Shown: positions 26,679 to 36,192, counted from the stretch's first letter. The stretch: DNA of 64,000 nucleotides from Sphingopyxis macrogoltabida (GCF_001307295.1 NZ_CP012701.1:132953-196952); one strand, 5' to 3'. Numbers and translations: made by a program. Notes: generated by a model not told the origin, from the letters alone.

Positions 26679-26697
26679 ACCTCCCCCTCCTCTCTCG
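26679..26697 (-). promoter_or_regulatory. Leader purine tract, copy B (before 26139-26654 gene)
   Basis: Gene-strand sequence GAGAGGAGGGGGAGGTG, about 25-43 nt before the ATG. Between it and the ATG the 7-bp stem described for the gene holds the ribosome site in its loop. Confidence 0.5.
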
Positions 26698-26751
26698 CAG
26701 GCAGAGTTCCTACAGCAGGTCTGGTGAGCCCGACAGCAGCGGGCAAAAGAA

Positions 26752-26786
26752 AAGGCCCGCCCGCGACAAATGCGCGGACGGGCCTT
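26752..26786 (-). terminator. Terminator after the DUF736 gene
   Basis: Arms AAGGCCCGCCCGCG and CGCGGACGGGCCTT (one mismatch) around ACAAATG; on the minus strand the stem is followed by TTTTCTTTT. Located 54 bp after the DUF736 stop. Confidence 0.75.
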
Positions 26787-26839
26787 CCCGATGTGACCGG
26801 CGCGGGTCGCGGCACCGGTCACGGGGGGGCTTGTCCCGG

Positions 26840-27340
26840 TCAGGCGTCGACGCTCACGCGCGTCTTGCCCTTGGGTGCCGGAGCGGTGCTCTCGCCCAGA
26901 CCGTCGCCGCTGGCAGCCCCGCTGTCAACGCCGCGGTCGCTGGCCGGTTCGTCACCGGTGGCGGTGAGCGGCGGCAGGGCGCCTTCGCTCTCGCTGCCGA
27001 AGCCGTCGAGCGAGGCCTTGGGCTTCGAACGGCGCCAGGCAACATTGAAACTGCCGTCGTTCTGCTGGAACATCGCGACCGGGATCGGCGCCGAGAGGCT
27101 GGGGTCGTCGATCTGGCCCGACAGGAAGCACTCGCCGGTCTCGTTCGACGAGTATTCCCAGAGCGCGCCGATCTTGACCCAGCTGCGGCGGTCCGCCGAG
27201 AGCGCCATGAGATCGAACTTGGGTGCCCGCTCGTTGGTGGATTCGAAGGCGCGCAGAGCGACCGTCGCGCTGAAGGTCAGGGTGGTGATACGGCCGATGT
27301 GAACGCCTTCTGCGTTGGCCTTGAGGGTGCCGATGTTCAT
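26840..27340 (-). CDS. DUF736 family protein
   Basis: A 166-aa protein. The N-terminal 105 residues are the DUF736 domain (MNIGTLKANAEGVHIGRITTL, then APKFDLMAL and WKIGALWEY-like strands), a small beta fold found on alphaproteobacterial conjugative elements. The rest is a disordered Ser/Gly/Asp tail ending in a basic KGKTRVSVDA. AGGAG precedes the ATG. Function unknown. A purine tract lies in the leader and a strong terminator follows. Confidence 0.85.
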   Translation of the reverse strand: MNIGTLKANAEGVHIGRITTLTFSATVALRAFESTNERAPKFDLMALSADRRSWVKIGALWEYSSNETGECFLSGQIDDPSLSAPIPVAMFQQNDGSFNVAWRRSKPKASLDGFGSESEGALPPLTATGDEPASDRGVDSGAASGDGLGESTAPAPKGKTRVSVDA

Positions 27341-27383
27341 GTCAAATTCTCCTGATGCTGTCCGAACCCCTTGTCCGGAACAC

Positions 27384-27407
27384 CTTCTCCCATCCCCCCT
27401 CTCCTCC
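27384..27407 (-). promoter_or_regulatory. Leader purine tract, copy C (before DUF736 gene)
   Basis: Gene strand reads GGAGGAGAGGGGGGATGGGA, then AGAAG, 44-67 nt before the ATG. The stem between tract and ribosome site is weak (TCCG/CGGA). Confidence 0.5.
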
Positions 27408-27542
27408 GGGCCCGTGGCCCGGCCCGTGCGCCAGCCACCGCAGGCGCGCGTAATCCTGTCCAGCCCGGAGGGCTGAGGAGTCTCGATAGGTGCTTTGGAG
27501 CTGAACCGGCCCTGCTTCGAGCCCTGGGCGGTCCGTACCGAC

Positions 27543-27893
27543 TTAAGCTTCGGACGCGGGCCCGTCCTTGATCTGGCTGAGGCGGGCCATGAAGGCCTTG
27601 GCTTCGAGCTGATTGGGTCCATCGCGCGTGGCGAGGCAGGCCATCCTGTCGATCTCGAGCTGTGCGGCAAGACTTGCCTCGATTTGGCAATAGGGTTCGA
27701 GCACGCGGATTGCGTCAACTGCGCGGGGAAGCTCGCCGAAGGCGGTTCCGACCCATACGAGTTCGATCTCCTCCCCGTCTTCGTCAGGGGCGCTCAGAAC
27801 CTGTGCGAAATAGGTCTGAAGTGGACGGTCCCAGCCAACATAGGCACTTGCCGCCGCAGCCCCGTCACGAAGCGGTACTTTGTGTCTGCTCAT
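27543..27893 (-). CDS. Hypothetical protein
   Basis: A 116-aa protein (MSRHKVPLRDGAAAASAYVGWDRPLQTYF). GGGGAGG precedes the ATG. It has an acidic strand pair DEDGEEIELVWVGTAFGE and a C-terminal helix with LAAQLEIDRMACLATR. No family recognised; backbone location between DUF736 and DUF3768 genes. Confidence 0.6.
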   Translation of the reverse strand: MSRHKVPLRDGAAAASAYVGWDRPLQTYFAQVLSAPDEDGEEIELVWVGTAFGELPRAVDAIRVLEPYCQIEASLAAQLEIDRMACLATRDGPNQLEAKAFMARLSQIKDGPASEA

Positions 27894-27965
27894 ACGCTCG
27901 TTACCTCCCCACCATTTGCTCGGCTGATGCCCCGCAGCGCAGTGACATGTCCGCCCCTGAACTGA

Positions 27966-28337
27966 TCAGTAGTCCGCTGGCCGCATCAGCGTGATGACGC
28001 GCCGTGTCATCGCTGGATTGGCCGGATCCTCTGACCCGAACGCCAGTTCGGTATCGAAATAATCGATTTTCATCAGCACCTTGATGCCATCGACATCCAT
28101 GCTTGCAAAGTCTCGCTCGGGAGAATCCGGGGCGAAGGTGCAATGGCGCAGAGCGGCCATCAACCGGGCCTGGGCCATCATACTGTCTGCCACGGTGTCG
28201 CCGCTGAATTCTGCAAGCAGCCCGGAGGTCATGACGATGCGGGCCGTTCGGTCACGGCCCTGGCGTGCGGCATCATTGAGCAGCGCGATCCGCTCGGTGC
28301 GCTGCCGCGCGCAAGAGAGGTCGGTTGTGTCATGCAT
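27966..28337 (-). CDS. DUF3768 family protein
   Basis: A 123-aa protein matching the DUF3768 pattern: RIVMTSGLLAEFS near residue 33, FASMDVDGIKVLMKIDYFDTELAFGSEDPANPAMTRRVITLM in the C-terminal half (quoted in parts). The start MHDTTDLS is used; upstream frame is non-family. Widespread on alphaproteobacterial plasmids, function unknown. It follows the ATPase gene by 59 bp. Confidence 0.8.
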   Translation of the reverse strand: MHDTTDLSCARQRTERIALLNDAARQGRDRTARIVMTSGLLAEFSGDTVADSMMAQARLMAALRHCTFAPDSPERDFASMDVDGIKVLMKIDYFDTELAFGSEDPANPAMTRRVITLMRPADY

Positions 28338-28396
28338 TGGAGCTCTCCTCCCGATCAAAGGGGCGATCAGCGGGCAACCGGAAGGCCTCGCGGGCC

Positions 28397-29366
28397 TCAG
28401 CCGGCAGGCTGACAAGCGGACAGCTGAACATCGATCGCGGTCCCGGGGGCGACGGTAATAGCAACCTGCCGATCCTTGGGAATGACCCACAGGATGCCGG
28501 CGAGCGTGTCGCGGATACGTGCCGCAATGGCCTCTTCTTCGCCGAGCAGCACCCGGGCCGCGAGCTCGCGCGCATCGCGCAAGAAGTGCTCGTGCTGGGT
28601 GTCCCAAGAATCTGCCTCGCTGTCGTCGCTCGCGCAGAAACAGACGTTCTCGATCAGATCGACCAGCGTTTCAGGAGTCAGCGCCGGACCCGGCACATAG
28701 GCGATGCGGATCTGATTGACACCGCTGTACCAGCCATCCTCATCCACGACGAAGGCCACATCTGCCGGGATCCGTTCCTCGCGCTGCGTTTCGCTGGCGC
28801 GGTGGAAGACGCAGAACCTCAGTTCGATCGTCTCGGCACGCACATGGTCATCGAGCGGCGGGAAACTGCCGTTCTCGGCGATGACGTGGCCCTGCTCCCC
28901 GGCTGAAACATAGAAGCGCACGTTGCCGAGCTGATGCAGCGCGTCATACCAGCCATAGCCTGCGTAGGCAGGATGGTTCTCGACGAGGTGCGGGCGCAAA
29001 GGGTGCTCGCGCAGCGCGCGCTCCAGTCCCTGTGCAATATCGGGCTCAAGATCCGCGACAAGGATCGTTTCCGCACCTGCTGCGACCTCCTCATATTCGA
29101 CATTGACGTTGTCGCTCTCCGCGATGGCCGCATGCCAGCGGGGCAGGCAGGGGTCGGCCTCCGGCAGCGCGACCCCCAAATCGCGCGCTTCTTTCCAGTT
29201 CTCGAAGGAAAGCCGGTGCTGGCCTCTGTGCGCCAGCGCGGAATAGATCGTGCGCTTGCACGCTACCTGCAGCGCCGCAAAGGCGGCGTTCTCGACGAAT
29301 TCCTTGCGCGCCGGGAGCACAAGGGCAAGGCCCGGGGTGGCCCCGATATCGAGCCGTGCATGGTAG
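28397..29366 (-). pseudogene. GHKL-type ATPase, 3' part (split by IS1380 transposition unit)
   Basis: C-terminal 321 codons of the protein whose N-terminal part is at 34712-35420. Reading begins inside the 5-bp repeat GGTAG and continues HARLDIGATPGLALVLPARKEFVENAAF, then a long acidic region. Joining the two parts at the repeat gives GGKTYHARLDIG in frame and a 557-aa protein. The first in-frame start inside this part is a GTG at 29318-29320. Confidence 0.9.
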
Positions 29367-31301
29367 CCGGTATTTGCCGCGCCACACCTGCGCCCAGCCG
29401 AGGAACACCCGCTGGTCGCCCGTCAGGCCGTCCAGCGTCGGCGCCGGCTTGCCCTGCAGCGAGATGCGATAGGCGTCCAGTCCGAGCAGCAGCCCGCCGA
29501 GGTCGGCGATGTTCTCGCCCATGGTCAGGTCGCCGTTGATCTTGGCGCCGGGCAGGATCTCCACCGCGGCGTACTGCTCGCCGAGCTTCTTGGCCTGGGC
29601 CTGGAACTTGGCCGCGTCTTCGGCCGTCCACCAGTCGGTCAGCCGGCCGTCGCCGTCGCTCTTGCGGCCCTGGTCGTCGAAGCCGTGGGTGATCTCGTGG
29701 CCGATCACCCCGCCGATGGCGCCGTAGTTGATCGCCGGATCGCCGTTCGGGTCGAAGAAGGGCGGCTGCAGGATGCCGGCCGGGAAGACGATCTCGTTCT
29801 TGGTGGACGAGTAGTAGGCGTTGATGGTCGGCGGGGTCATGCCCCACTCCTCGTCGTCGACCGGTCCGCCGAGACGGTTCACCCGGAAGGCCCAGTCGAA
29901 GGCGGCGGCCCGCTCGACGTTGCCGTACAAATCGTTCTCGACCACCCGCAGGCCGGTGTAGTCGCGCCACTTGTCGGGGTAGCCGATCTTCACGTTGAAC
30001 TTGGCGAGCTTGTCGAGCGCCTTCTCCTTGGTCGGCGCGCTCATCCAGTCGAGCTTCTCGATGCGCGCCTTCATCGCCGACTTCAGGTCGGCGACGAGCT
30101 GCTCCATCTTGGCCTTGCTCTCCGGCGGGAAGTAGGCGGCCACATAGGGCTTGGCCAGAGCCTCGCCGATCTGGGAGTCCACCAGCGAAACGCCCCGCTT
30201 CCAGCGCGGCCGCTGCTCCGGCTGACCGGACAGGGTCTTCTGGCGGAACTCGTAGAAGGCCTGGTCGAAATCCTTCGACAGGTAGGGCGCGGCGTTGTCG
30301 GCCAGGTGGAAGGCCGACCAGGCCTTCAGCGTCTCGAGCGGCGTTCCGGCGTAGATCGCGGCGATCTTCGGGAAGGCGGTGTTCTCCGCGGCGATGACCC
30401 GCTTAACTCCGCCCAGGTCCGCCCCCTCCATGAAGGCGCGCCAGTCGAAGCCGGGCGCGAACGCGGCCAGCTGGTCGACCTCGTAGGGATTGTAGGTCTT
30501 GTCGTCGTCGCGCCGCTCGGCCCGGGTCCACGACACCTTCGCGATTTCGGTTTCGAGCGCCAGGATCTGCTTGGCGGCGTCGGCCGGGTTCTCCCAGCCG
30601 GACAGGGTCAGCAGCCGCGTGATGTATTCGACGTACTTCTCCCGCTGCGGGGCGAATCGCTCGACGAGGTAGTAGTCGCGGTCGGGCAGGCCCAGGCCCG
30701 CCTGGCCGAGGTAGACGGCGTAGCGCTCCGGCTCCTTGGCGTCGTCGTAGATGTAGGCGGAGAAGAAGGAGCCGCCGAAGCTCTTCATCGAGGCGCCCAT
30801 CAGCCGGGCGATGTCGTCACGGCTCTTCGCGGCGCGGATCGCGGCCATGTCCTGGGCCAGCGGCCTGGCGCCCAGCGCGTTGACGCCGGCCTCATCCATG
30901 AAGCTGCGGTACATGGCGCCAATCTGGGCTTCTTCGCCCGTCGCCGCGCGATTGGCGGCCGCCTTGTCCAGCACCGTCCGCATGCGGTTCACCGACAGCT
31001 CGTTCAGCGCGTCGAACACGCCGAACCGCGAGCGGTCGGAGGGGATCTCCATCTTCGAGAGATAGGTCCCGTTGGAGAAGTGGAAGAAGTTGTCACCCGG
31101 CTCCACGGCCCGGTCCATGCCGGACAGGTCGAAGCCCCAGGTCCCCATGCGGGGCGCTTCGGAGAGCTGCGGGCCGCCGCCGCCGCCGCCGGCCGTCTCG
31201 GCCTCCAGCAGGCCCGCGTGGGCGCGGTCGAAAGCGGCCGCCGGTTGGGCGGCGATGGCAAGTGCGGCCGCCGCGGCGGCCCCGAGCCAAAAGGTCTTCA
31301 T
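29367..31301 (-). pseudogene. M13-family metallopeptidase, 3' end lost
   Basis: A secreted zinc peptidase of the neprilysin family. A signal peptide is clear (MKTFWLGAAAAAALAIAAQPAAA). Zinc site: VIGHEITHGFDDQG and GENIADLGGL. The family sequence stops at WAQVWRGKYR, so about 50-60 residues of the C terminus (usually ending near RVRIW) are missing; beyond 29367 the frame runs on into unrelated backbone DNA to 29091. GC-rich, Caulobacter-like codon use. Inactive unless the tail is dispensable. Confidence 0.9.
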
Positions 31302-31380
31302 GAAGAAAAACACCTTGGATGATGCATAGTTGGGGCGGACCATGCCTCGCCCGGCCCCAACTTCGCTCATTACTTTTTTG

Positions 31381-33018
31381 TTAGGTGGCCGGGGCGGCCA
31401 GCGCCTTCAGCGCCATCTCCTTCACCGAGCGGTAGTCGAGCTTGCCGTTCGGCGCCCGCTCCACCTTGGCCAGCACCAGCTCGCGCGGCGCCTTGTAGTC
31501 GGCCAGGATGGACTTCACGTGGCCCGACAGGTCCTGAAGCGTGGGCGCCCGGTCCCCGACGAAGTCGACGACGGCGCAGATCCGCTCGCCGAAGCGGGCG
31601 TCCGGCACCCCGACCACCGCCGCGTCGCGCACGCCCGGGAAACGCTTGAGCGCCTCCTCGACCTCTTCGGGGAAGACCTTCTCGCCGCCGGTGTTGATCA
31701 CCTGCGAGCCTCGGCCCAGCAGGGTGATGGTCCCGTCGGCCTCGACCGTCGCCCAGTCGCCGGGCACGGAGTAGCGCTGGCCCTCGAAGACCCGGAAGGT
31801 CTTCGCCGACTTCTCCTCGTCCTTGTAGTAGCCGACCGGCGTGTGGCCGCCGACCGCCAGCAGGCCGCGTTCGCCCGACCCGGGCTGGACCCGCCGGCCG
31901 TCCTCGGTGAACACCGCCGCGTTGGCGCCGACCGCGAACTTGGCGGTCTGGGCCGGGGCGGCGGCGTTGGCCATCGAGCCGGCGAGGCCCGGCGCCTCGG
32001 AGGAGCCGAGGGAGTCCATCAGCGTCACCTGGGGCATGTGCTTGAGCAGGCCCTGCTTGTTCTCGGCGCTCCACATCGTGCCCGAGGAGACGATGCCCAG
32101 CAGGCTGGTCAGCTTCCAGCGGCCCGGGTTGGCGTCGAGCGTCTCCAGCATCGGGGCGGCGAAGGCCAGGCCAACGATGATCAGGCTGGAAACCCCCAGG
32201 CGGTCCACTTCGTCGAACAGCTCGACAGCGTCGAACTTGCGCGACGGCAGCACGGCCACGGTGGTCCCGGCGTTCAGCGCCCAGAGCGAAGTATACTGCG
32301 CGGTGGCGTGCATCAGCGGGGCCACGGCCATCGTCACCGCCTGCGGCGCGCCGCTGGCGACCACGGCCTTCACGCGCTCGCCGGCCTCGGCGAGCGTCTC
32401 GAGCGGTCCCAGGCCCAGCAGCAGGTTCGCCCCGCCGCCCAGGCTCTTGAAGAGGTCCTCCTGGCGCCACATCACGCCCTTGGGCATGCCGGTGGTCCCG
32501 CCGGTGTACATCATCAGGATGTCGTCGCCCGAGCGGCCCCAGGGGGCGACCGCCCGCTCGGCGCCGGCCGAGGCGATCGCCTCGTAGTCCTCGGCCCAGT
32601 CCGGGACCGGGTGGCCAGCTTCGGGAACGGCGAGCCAAAGCTTCACCTTCGGCAGGCCGCCGCGCACCTTGTCCGCGGTCGCTGCGAAGGAGGCGTGGAA
32701 CACCACCACCTCGGCGTCGGCGTTGTCGAGCAGGTAGGTCAGCTCCTCGCCGCCGTACCGGTAGTTGATGTTGAAGGGCGCCAGGCCCGCCTTGAAGGCG
32801 GCGAAGTAGCTCTCGAGGTATTCGGGGGCGTTGTAGAGGTAGGCGCCGACCTTCGACTGGTGAGACACGCCCGCCTCCAGCATCCGGCGGGCGAGCGCGT
32901 TGGCGCGGCGGTCGAAATCCCTGTAGCTGACCACCCGCGGCCCCTGGATCAGGGCGGGCCGGTCCGGCGCGGCCGCCGCCACGCTCTCCCACAGGTTGGC
33001 GTAATTCCAGGCCTCCAT
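31381..33018 (-). CDS. Acyl-CoA synthetase (AMP-forming), passenger gene
   Basis: A 545-aa ANL-superfamily ligase that activates a fatty or other acid to its CoA ester. Motifs: MMYTGGTTGMPKGV (P-loop), GSSEAPG (A5-like), VPGDWATVEADG, GRGSQVINTGGEKVFPEEVEEAL and PNGKLDYR (catalytic Lys). The start MEAWNYANLW has GGAGG before it, 23 bp inside the passenger from the IS1380 left repeat at 33041. The gene looks intact, so the IS may now supply its promoter. Its native partner is presumably the peptidase donor genome, not this element. Confidence 0.92.
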   Translation of the reverse strand: MEAWNYANLWESVAAAAPDRPALIQGPRVVSYRDFDRRANALARRMLEAGVSHQSKVGAYLYNAPEYLESYFAAFKAGLAPFNINYRYGGEELTYLLDNADAEVVVFHASFAATADKVRGGLPKVKLWLAVPEAGHPVPDWAEDYEAIASAGAERAVAPWGRSGDDILMMYTGGTTGMPKGVMWRQEDLFKSLGGGANLLLGLGPLETLAEAGERVKAVVASGAPQAVTMAVAPLMHATAQYTSLWALNAGTTVAVLPSRKFDAVELFDEVDRLGVSSLIIVGLAFAAPMLETLDANPGRWKLTSLLGIVSSGTMWSAENKQGLLKHMPQVTLMDSLGSSEAPGLAGSMANAAAPAQTAKFAVGANAAVFTEDGRRVQPGSGERGLLAVGGHTPVGYYKDEEKSAKTFRVFEGQRYSVPGDWATVEADGTITLLGRGSQVINTGGEKVFPEEVEEALKRFPGVRDAAVVGVPDARFGERICAVVDFVGDRAPTLQDLSGHVKSILADYKAPRELVLAKVERAPNGKLDYRSVKEMALKALAAPAT

Positions 33019-33040
33019 CGGCGCCTCCAATACATAAAAG

Positions 33041-34711
33041 CCGACATTCCCCAAGTGGCCCGCCGCTTGACTTCAAGATCGCCTGATTTTGCTCGCTGGG
33101 CAAGCGTTTTTCGCCCCGAGCGGTGTCTGTCGTCGCGCAAACGGCCGAAGTCGGGTGGATCAAGCCTCGAACCCGCAGCATTCTGGCCCGGCAGAGCCGC
33201 TTTTCCGCGCGGCAGACGGACCTGTCCTGCCGCTTTCGTTCAGCTTGGGCATGGATCGTGGTCATGCGCATGACGGAGGCGTTCGAAGACGGCGGATGGC
33301 GGCAAGGACGGCCCGCACCATCGGGCCGGTGACGGCGACCTCGGCCAACTGGAAGGTAATGGCGCGGGCGTGGCGGACGACGCGGGCGCCGATCTTGATC
33401 AGCTTGAGTTGCAGGCTGGTCAACGACCAGTCCGCCATGGCCTCGGGCAGTTCGATGCAGCGCAGGAAGGTTGCCAGGTTGTAGGCCAGCGCGTGCAGTT
33501 GCAGCCGCACCTCGTTGTGCCGGAACTTCCGGCATGACAGCCGCGTCCAGCGAAAGGCATATTTGCCTTCCTTGATGTGCTGCTCTGCGGTGCCGCGCTG
33601 GTTGTAGAACCTCACCACCCAGTCTGGCTCCATCGGCAGGTTGGTGACGATGAAGCCGACTTTGGGGAACAGCTCGCCCGGATGCCATTCGATCTTGGCG
33701 ATGACGCGGCGCGGCTTGTCCCAGGACGCCGCCTGATACTCGAAGTCCTCGAAGAACCGTTTGACCTTGGTCAGCGAAGGCCGTCCCACGGGCCGTGTCA
33801 GCCGATGCGCGATCTTCTCGCGCAAGACGGCGTTGGCGGGCAGACGGATGGCGTAGAAGAACCTGGCTTCTTCCAGCCGCATATAGATCGCGGGGATCGC
33901 GTAGGCAGCGTCGGCCCGGAAGAAGCGTCCACCAAGGTCGCGGCCAGCATATCGGGCAATGACGGGATCAAGGACATCCCGCCAGCCATCGGCGCTGTGG
34001 ACATTGCCGTTACGCAGGGCGCAGCGCTCCAGCATGCCAAACTGGTTGAACAAGAAGATGGGGTGATAGCAGGTGCAGTCGAAATGCCCGTTCCAGGCAG
34101 TACCTTCCTGATCGCCGTGGGTGGGGCTGACCGAGCTGTCCATGTCCAGCACGATGTATTTCAACCCGTTGCGGTCATGAAACCGGTCGATCCATTGGCC
34201 GTTCAGATCGGCCAGCGCCGCCCGGTTCGCGGCCAGAGCCAGCGTCTCGGTCTCGAACCGTCCCATCTGCGATGCCGAAGCAGCTTGCGCCTCGACGGCC
34301 CTGCCGCCAACGACCTGACGCATCACGGGATCGAGGGCCAAGCGGTCGGCATCGTTCACATCCTCGTATCCGGCCAGTCGTCCGAACACCGATTGCCGGA
34401 ACAATCCGTCAAGCCGATGGAGCGTGTTCTTCCCGGTGCGGCTGTCTCGCAGCGCCTCCGACGCCAGATTGGACAGGCCGAGCACGTCATCAAGCTCGCG
34501 CATCACCAGCAGGCCACCGTCTGAACTGATCTGCGCACCACGGAACTCCAGACGCACACGGCGGTCGAAATCAACCCGATCTCCCCGCGCCAAGCCCGCA
34601 CCCTCCAGGTGATCCATGAAACGCGCCCCTCGCAGCCGTCAACGCCATGATTTATATGCGAAATATCACGATTACGACAGCGAAATCAGCGACTTACTTG
34701 GAGAATGTGGG
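33041..34711 (-). mobile_element. IS1380-family insertion sequence
   Basis: A 1671-bp element with inverted ends CCGACATTCCCCAAGT (33041-33056) and, inward from 34711, CCCACATTCTCCAAGT, 14 of 16 identical. One transposase gene lies between. It is the driving part of the larger unit; no target repeat is seen at 33040, as expected if the passenger was contiguous with it at the donor site. Confidence 0.88.
33262..34617 (-). CDS. IS1380-family transposase
   Basis: A 451-aa DDE transposase. Family signs: the N-terminal LEFRGAQISSDGGLLVMRELDDVLGL block with the first catalytic D, TLHRLDGLFRQSVFGRLAGYEDVNDADRLALDP, IVLDMDSSVSPTHGDQEG with further acidic residues, and YNQRGTAEQHIKEGKYAF with the E. 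It appears complete. Same strand as the passenger genes, which lie downstream as in ISEcp1 units. Confidence 0.95.
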   Translation of the reverse strand: MDHLEGAGLARGDRVDFDRRVRLEFRGAQISSDGGLLVMRELDDVLGLSNLASEALRDSRTGKNTLHRLDGLFRQSVFGRLAGYEDVNDADRLALDPVMRQVVGGRAVEAQAASASQMGRFETETLALAANRAALADLNGQWIDRFHDRNGLKYIVLDMDSSVSPTHGDQEGTAWNGHFDCTCYHPIFLFNQFGMLERCALRNGNVHSADGWRDVLDPVIARYAGRDLGGRFFRADAAYAIPAIYMRLEEARFFYAIRLPANAVLREKIAHRLTRPVGRPSLTKVKRFFEDFEYQAASWDKPRRVIAKIEWHPGELFPKVGFIVTNLPMEPDWVVRFYNQRGTAEQHIKEGKYAFRWTRLSCRKFRHNEVRLQLHALAYNLATFLRCIELPEAMADWSLTSLQLKLIKIGARVVRHARAITFQLAEVAVTGPMVRAVLAAIRRLRTPPSCA

Positions 34712-35420
34712 GGTAGGTCTTGCCGCCAAGGCTCTCCGAGACGCTGGCAAGCTTGCGGGTGAGCGCCATCCCATGGAAATTCGTCGTGGGGTCCTGGTGG
34801 TATTCGCGCCCCTCGAACACGCCGATCTGGCTGCCGTTCCACTCGGCAATGTAGATCGCCTTTGCGAGAAAGTCCTCGCGCGGCACGTGCGCGCCATTGA
34901 AGAACACCGGCAGCGGGTAGAACTTCGCGACCTCGCGCAGAATCCGCTCGGTCGTCTGCTCGCTCACCCCGGGCATCAGGAAGGTGATGGTCGTCCCAAC
35001 CGGGCGAGCCAGGGGCACCACGGCAATGTCCTGCGCACCGGTCCAGCCATCCGCTGGGACATGGACCGACCATCCGGTGTCGGCATCGGCATGACGCGTG
35101 CTGATCCGGGTATCCTTGCCCGCCAGGCTGAAGACACCCATGCCTGCCGGGTCTTCGGCCTCATGGATGTGCTGGCTCCAGCCCGAATCCCCCAGCGCAA
35201 TCATGGTCTGGGGATCGGCTACCCCGGACCCATCATCGACAAGGGTCAGGCGCGCTCCGTCCTGATCCGCGCAGCAGGCGATATCGATCCGGGAAGCGCC
35301 AGCGCGGCGACTGTTCTGGAGGAGCTCGCCGAGGATATCGCCGATGGTTCCGTTAAAGAGGCGCGTGACTTTGGTGATCGTCTTCGGGCTGACGCTGGGT
35401 CGGATGACTGTCAGGTTCAT
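34712..35420 (-). pseudogene. GHKL-type ATPase, 5' part
   Basis: N-terminal 236 codons. The GHKL (Bergerat) ATP site is clear: DILGELLQNSRRAGASRID (N box), LTLVDDGSGVADP (G1, DxGxG), GMGVFSLAG (G2) and VGTTITFLMP. So the intact protein was a Hsp90/MutL/MORC-like ATPase of 557 aa, partner unknown. It is followed in the original gene by the part at 28397-29366. A truncated protein ending PHILQVSR may still be produced and would keep the ATPase fold. Confidence 0.9.
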
Positions 35421-35449
35421 GGCAAAGGGTCCTTCATCGCACTGGTTCG

Positions 35450-35472
35450 CCCTTCCCCTCCCCCTTCCCTCC
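35450..35472 (-). promoter_or_regulatory. Leader purine tract, copy D (before the ATPase gene)
   Basis: Gene strand reads GGGAAGGGGGAGGGGAAGGG, four runs of three or more G with 1-2-nt spacers, which fits the canonical G-quadruplex pattern. It lies 30-52 nt before the ATG; AAGGG/CCCTT arms enclose the ribosome site. Confidence 0.55.
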
Positions 35473-35523
35473 AGATCGGCGGATCGATGCCTGGCCATAG
35501 CCGGGCGGCCTTCGGCGAGCTCT

Positions 35524-36159
35524 TCAGCCCACTCGTTTCGGTCGCAGGGCATCGGGCATCGGGATGATCTCGTGCGCCGTATCGCGCAGCGCCGTGACCT
35601 CGCCGCGCGCGGCGTAGAGGTCCTTCGCGATCAGCGCGCAGACTTCTGCCTCGCCATAAGTTGGCCGGCCAAGGTGATCGACGCGCTCGACTTGCCGGGC
35701 AATCACGCCGACTTTGCCTTCCGGCACCCATTCGGCCCAATCGCCCCAGGCGCTGGTCACGCAGAATTCGCCGATCGCGGCGATGTAGGCCTTACGCGTC
35801 CGCAGGATCGCAGAGGAATTCTCCTCTACGGCCTCGCCGGTGAAGGCGCTGAAGCGGTCCGGGTGCCAACATTTGGCGGTATCGCGGGCAAGCTGCAGGA
35901 AGCCCGCGGAGCAGGAGCCCTGCCGTTCTAGCTCGCTGGTAAAGGCAAGGATCGGGAGCGCCCAATCGCAGTCTTCTTCGTAGGACCCGCCCTCGATCTG
36001 TAGCGCCGGCGGCATGGCGGCCTGTCTCTGATCGGACAGAATGATGCCGCCGTGGCTGGCGGTCATCACCGACCAAATGCCCGGGCCAAGCTGATCGGCC
36101 TGCTGGACGGCGCCCCAGATCGATGTCGATGGGCGCGGCGACGGAGCGAAGCTTGTCAT
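35524..36159 (-). CDS. DUF7007-like protein
   Basis: A 211-aa protein. GIWSVMTASHGGIILSDQRQAAMPPAL followed by GGSYEEDCDWALPILAF is the pattern of the DUF7007 family, found on alphaproteobacterial plasmids; function unknown. The leader has a perfect 8-bp stem GAGCGAAC/GTTCGCTC (36160-36167/36181-36188) with the ribosome site in the loop, and a purine tract beyond it. It precedes the ATPase gene. Confidence 0.7.
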   Translation of the reverse strand: MTSFAPSPRPSTSIWGAVQQADQLGPGIWSVMTASHGGIILSDQRQAAMPPALQIEGGSYEEDCDWALPILAFTSELERQGSCSAGFLQLARDTAKCWHPDRFSAFTGEAVEENSSAILRTRKAYIAAIGEFCVTSAWGDWAEWVPEGKVGVIARQVERVDHLGRPTYGEAEVCALIAKDLYAARGEVTALRDTAHEIIPMPDALRPKRVG

Positions 36160-36192
36160 GAGCGAACTCTCTTTCTTCCGGTTCGCTCACAT

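Larger units (their letters stand above)
29367..34711 (-). mobile_element. 5.3-kb IS1380-family transposition unit with captured passenger DNA
   Basis: The unit is bounded by a 5-bp direct repeat GGTAG (29362-29366 and 34712-34716) inside the ATPase gene. Its right end is the true inverted repeat of an IS1380-family element (33041-34711). Its left end, CCGGTATTTGCCG, matches that repeat at 9 of 15 positions and lies inside a truncated peptidase gene. The passenger (29367-33040) holds an acyl-CoA synthetase gene and a 3'-truncated M13 peptidase gene of very high GC and different codon use. One transposition event with a false right end explains all of this, as known for ISEcp1. Confidence 0.88.

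Noticed and set aside
29362-29365. Calling the ATPase target repeat 4 bp (GGTA)
   Set aside because: Including the next base gives a 5-bp repeat GGTAG on both sides and makes both ends of the unit start with CC, which fits IS1380/ISEcp1 better.
29685-33273. Very long plus-strand open frames (545 and 647 codons) across the passenger DNA
   Set aside because: They mirror the high-GC codon pattern of the peptidase and synthetase genes on the other strand, have no ribosome sites and look Arg/Gly/His-rich.
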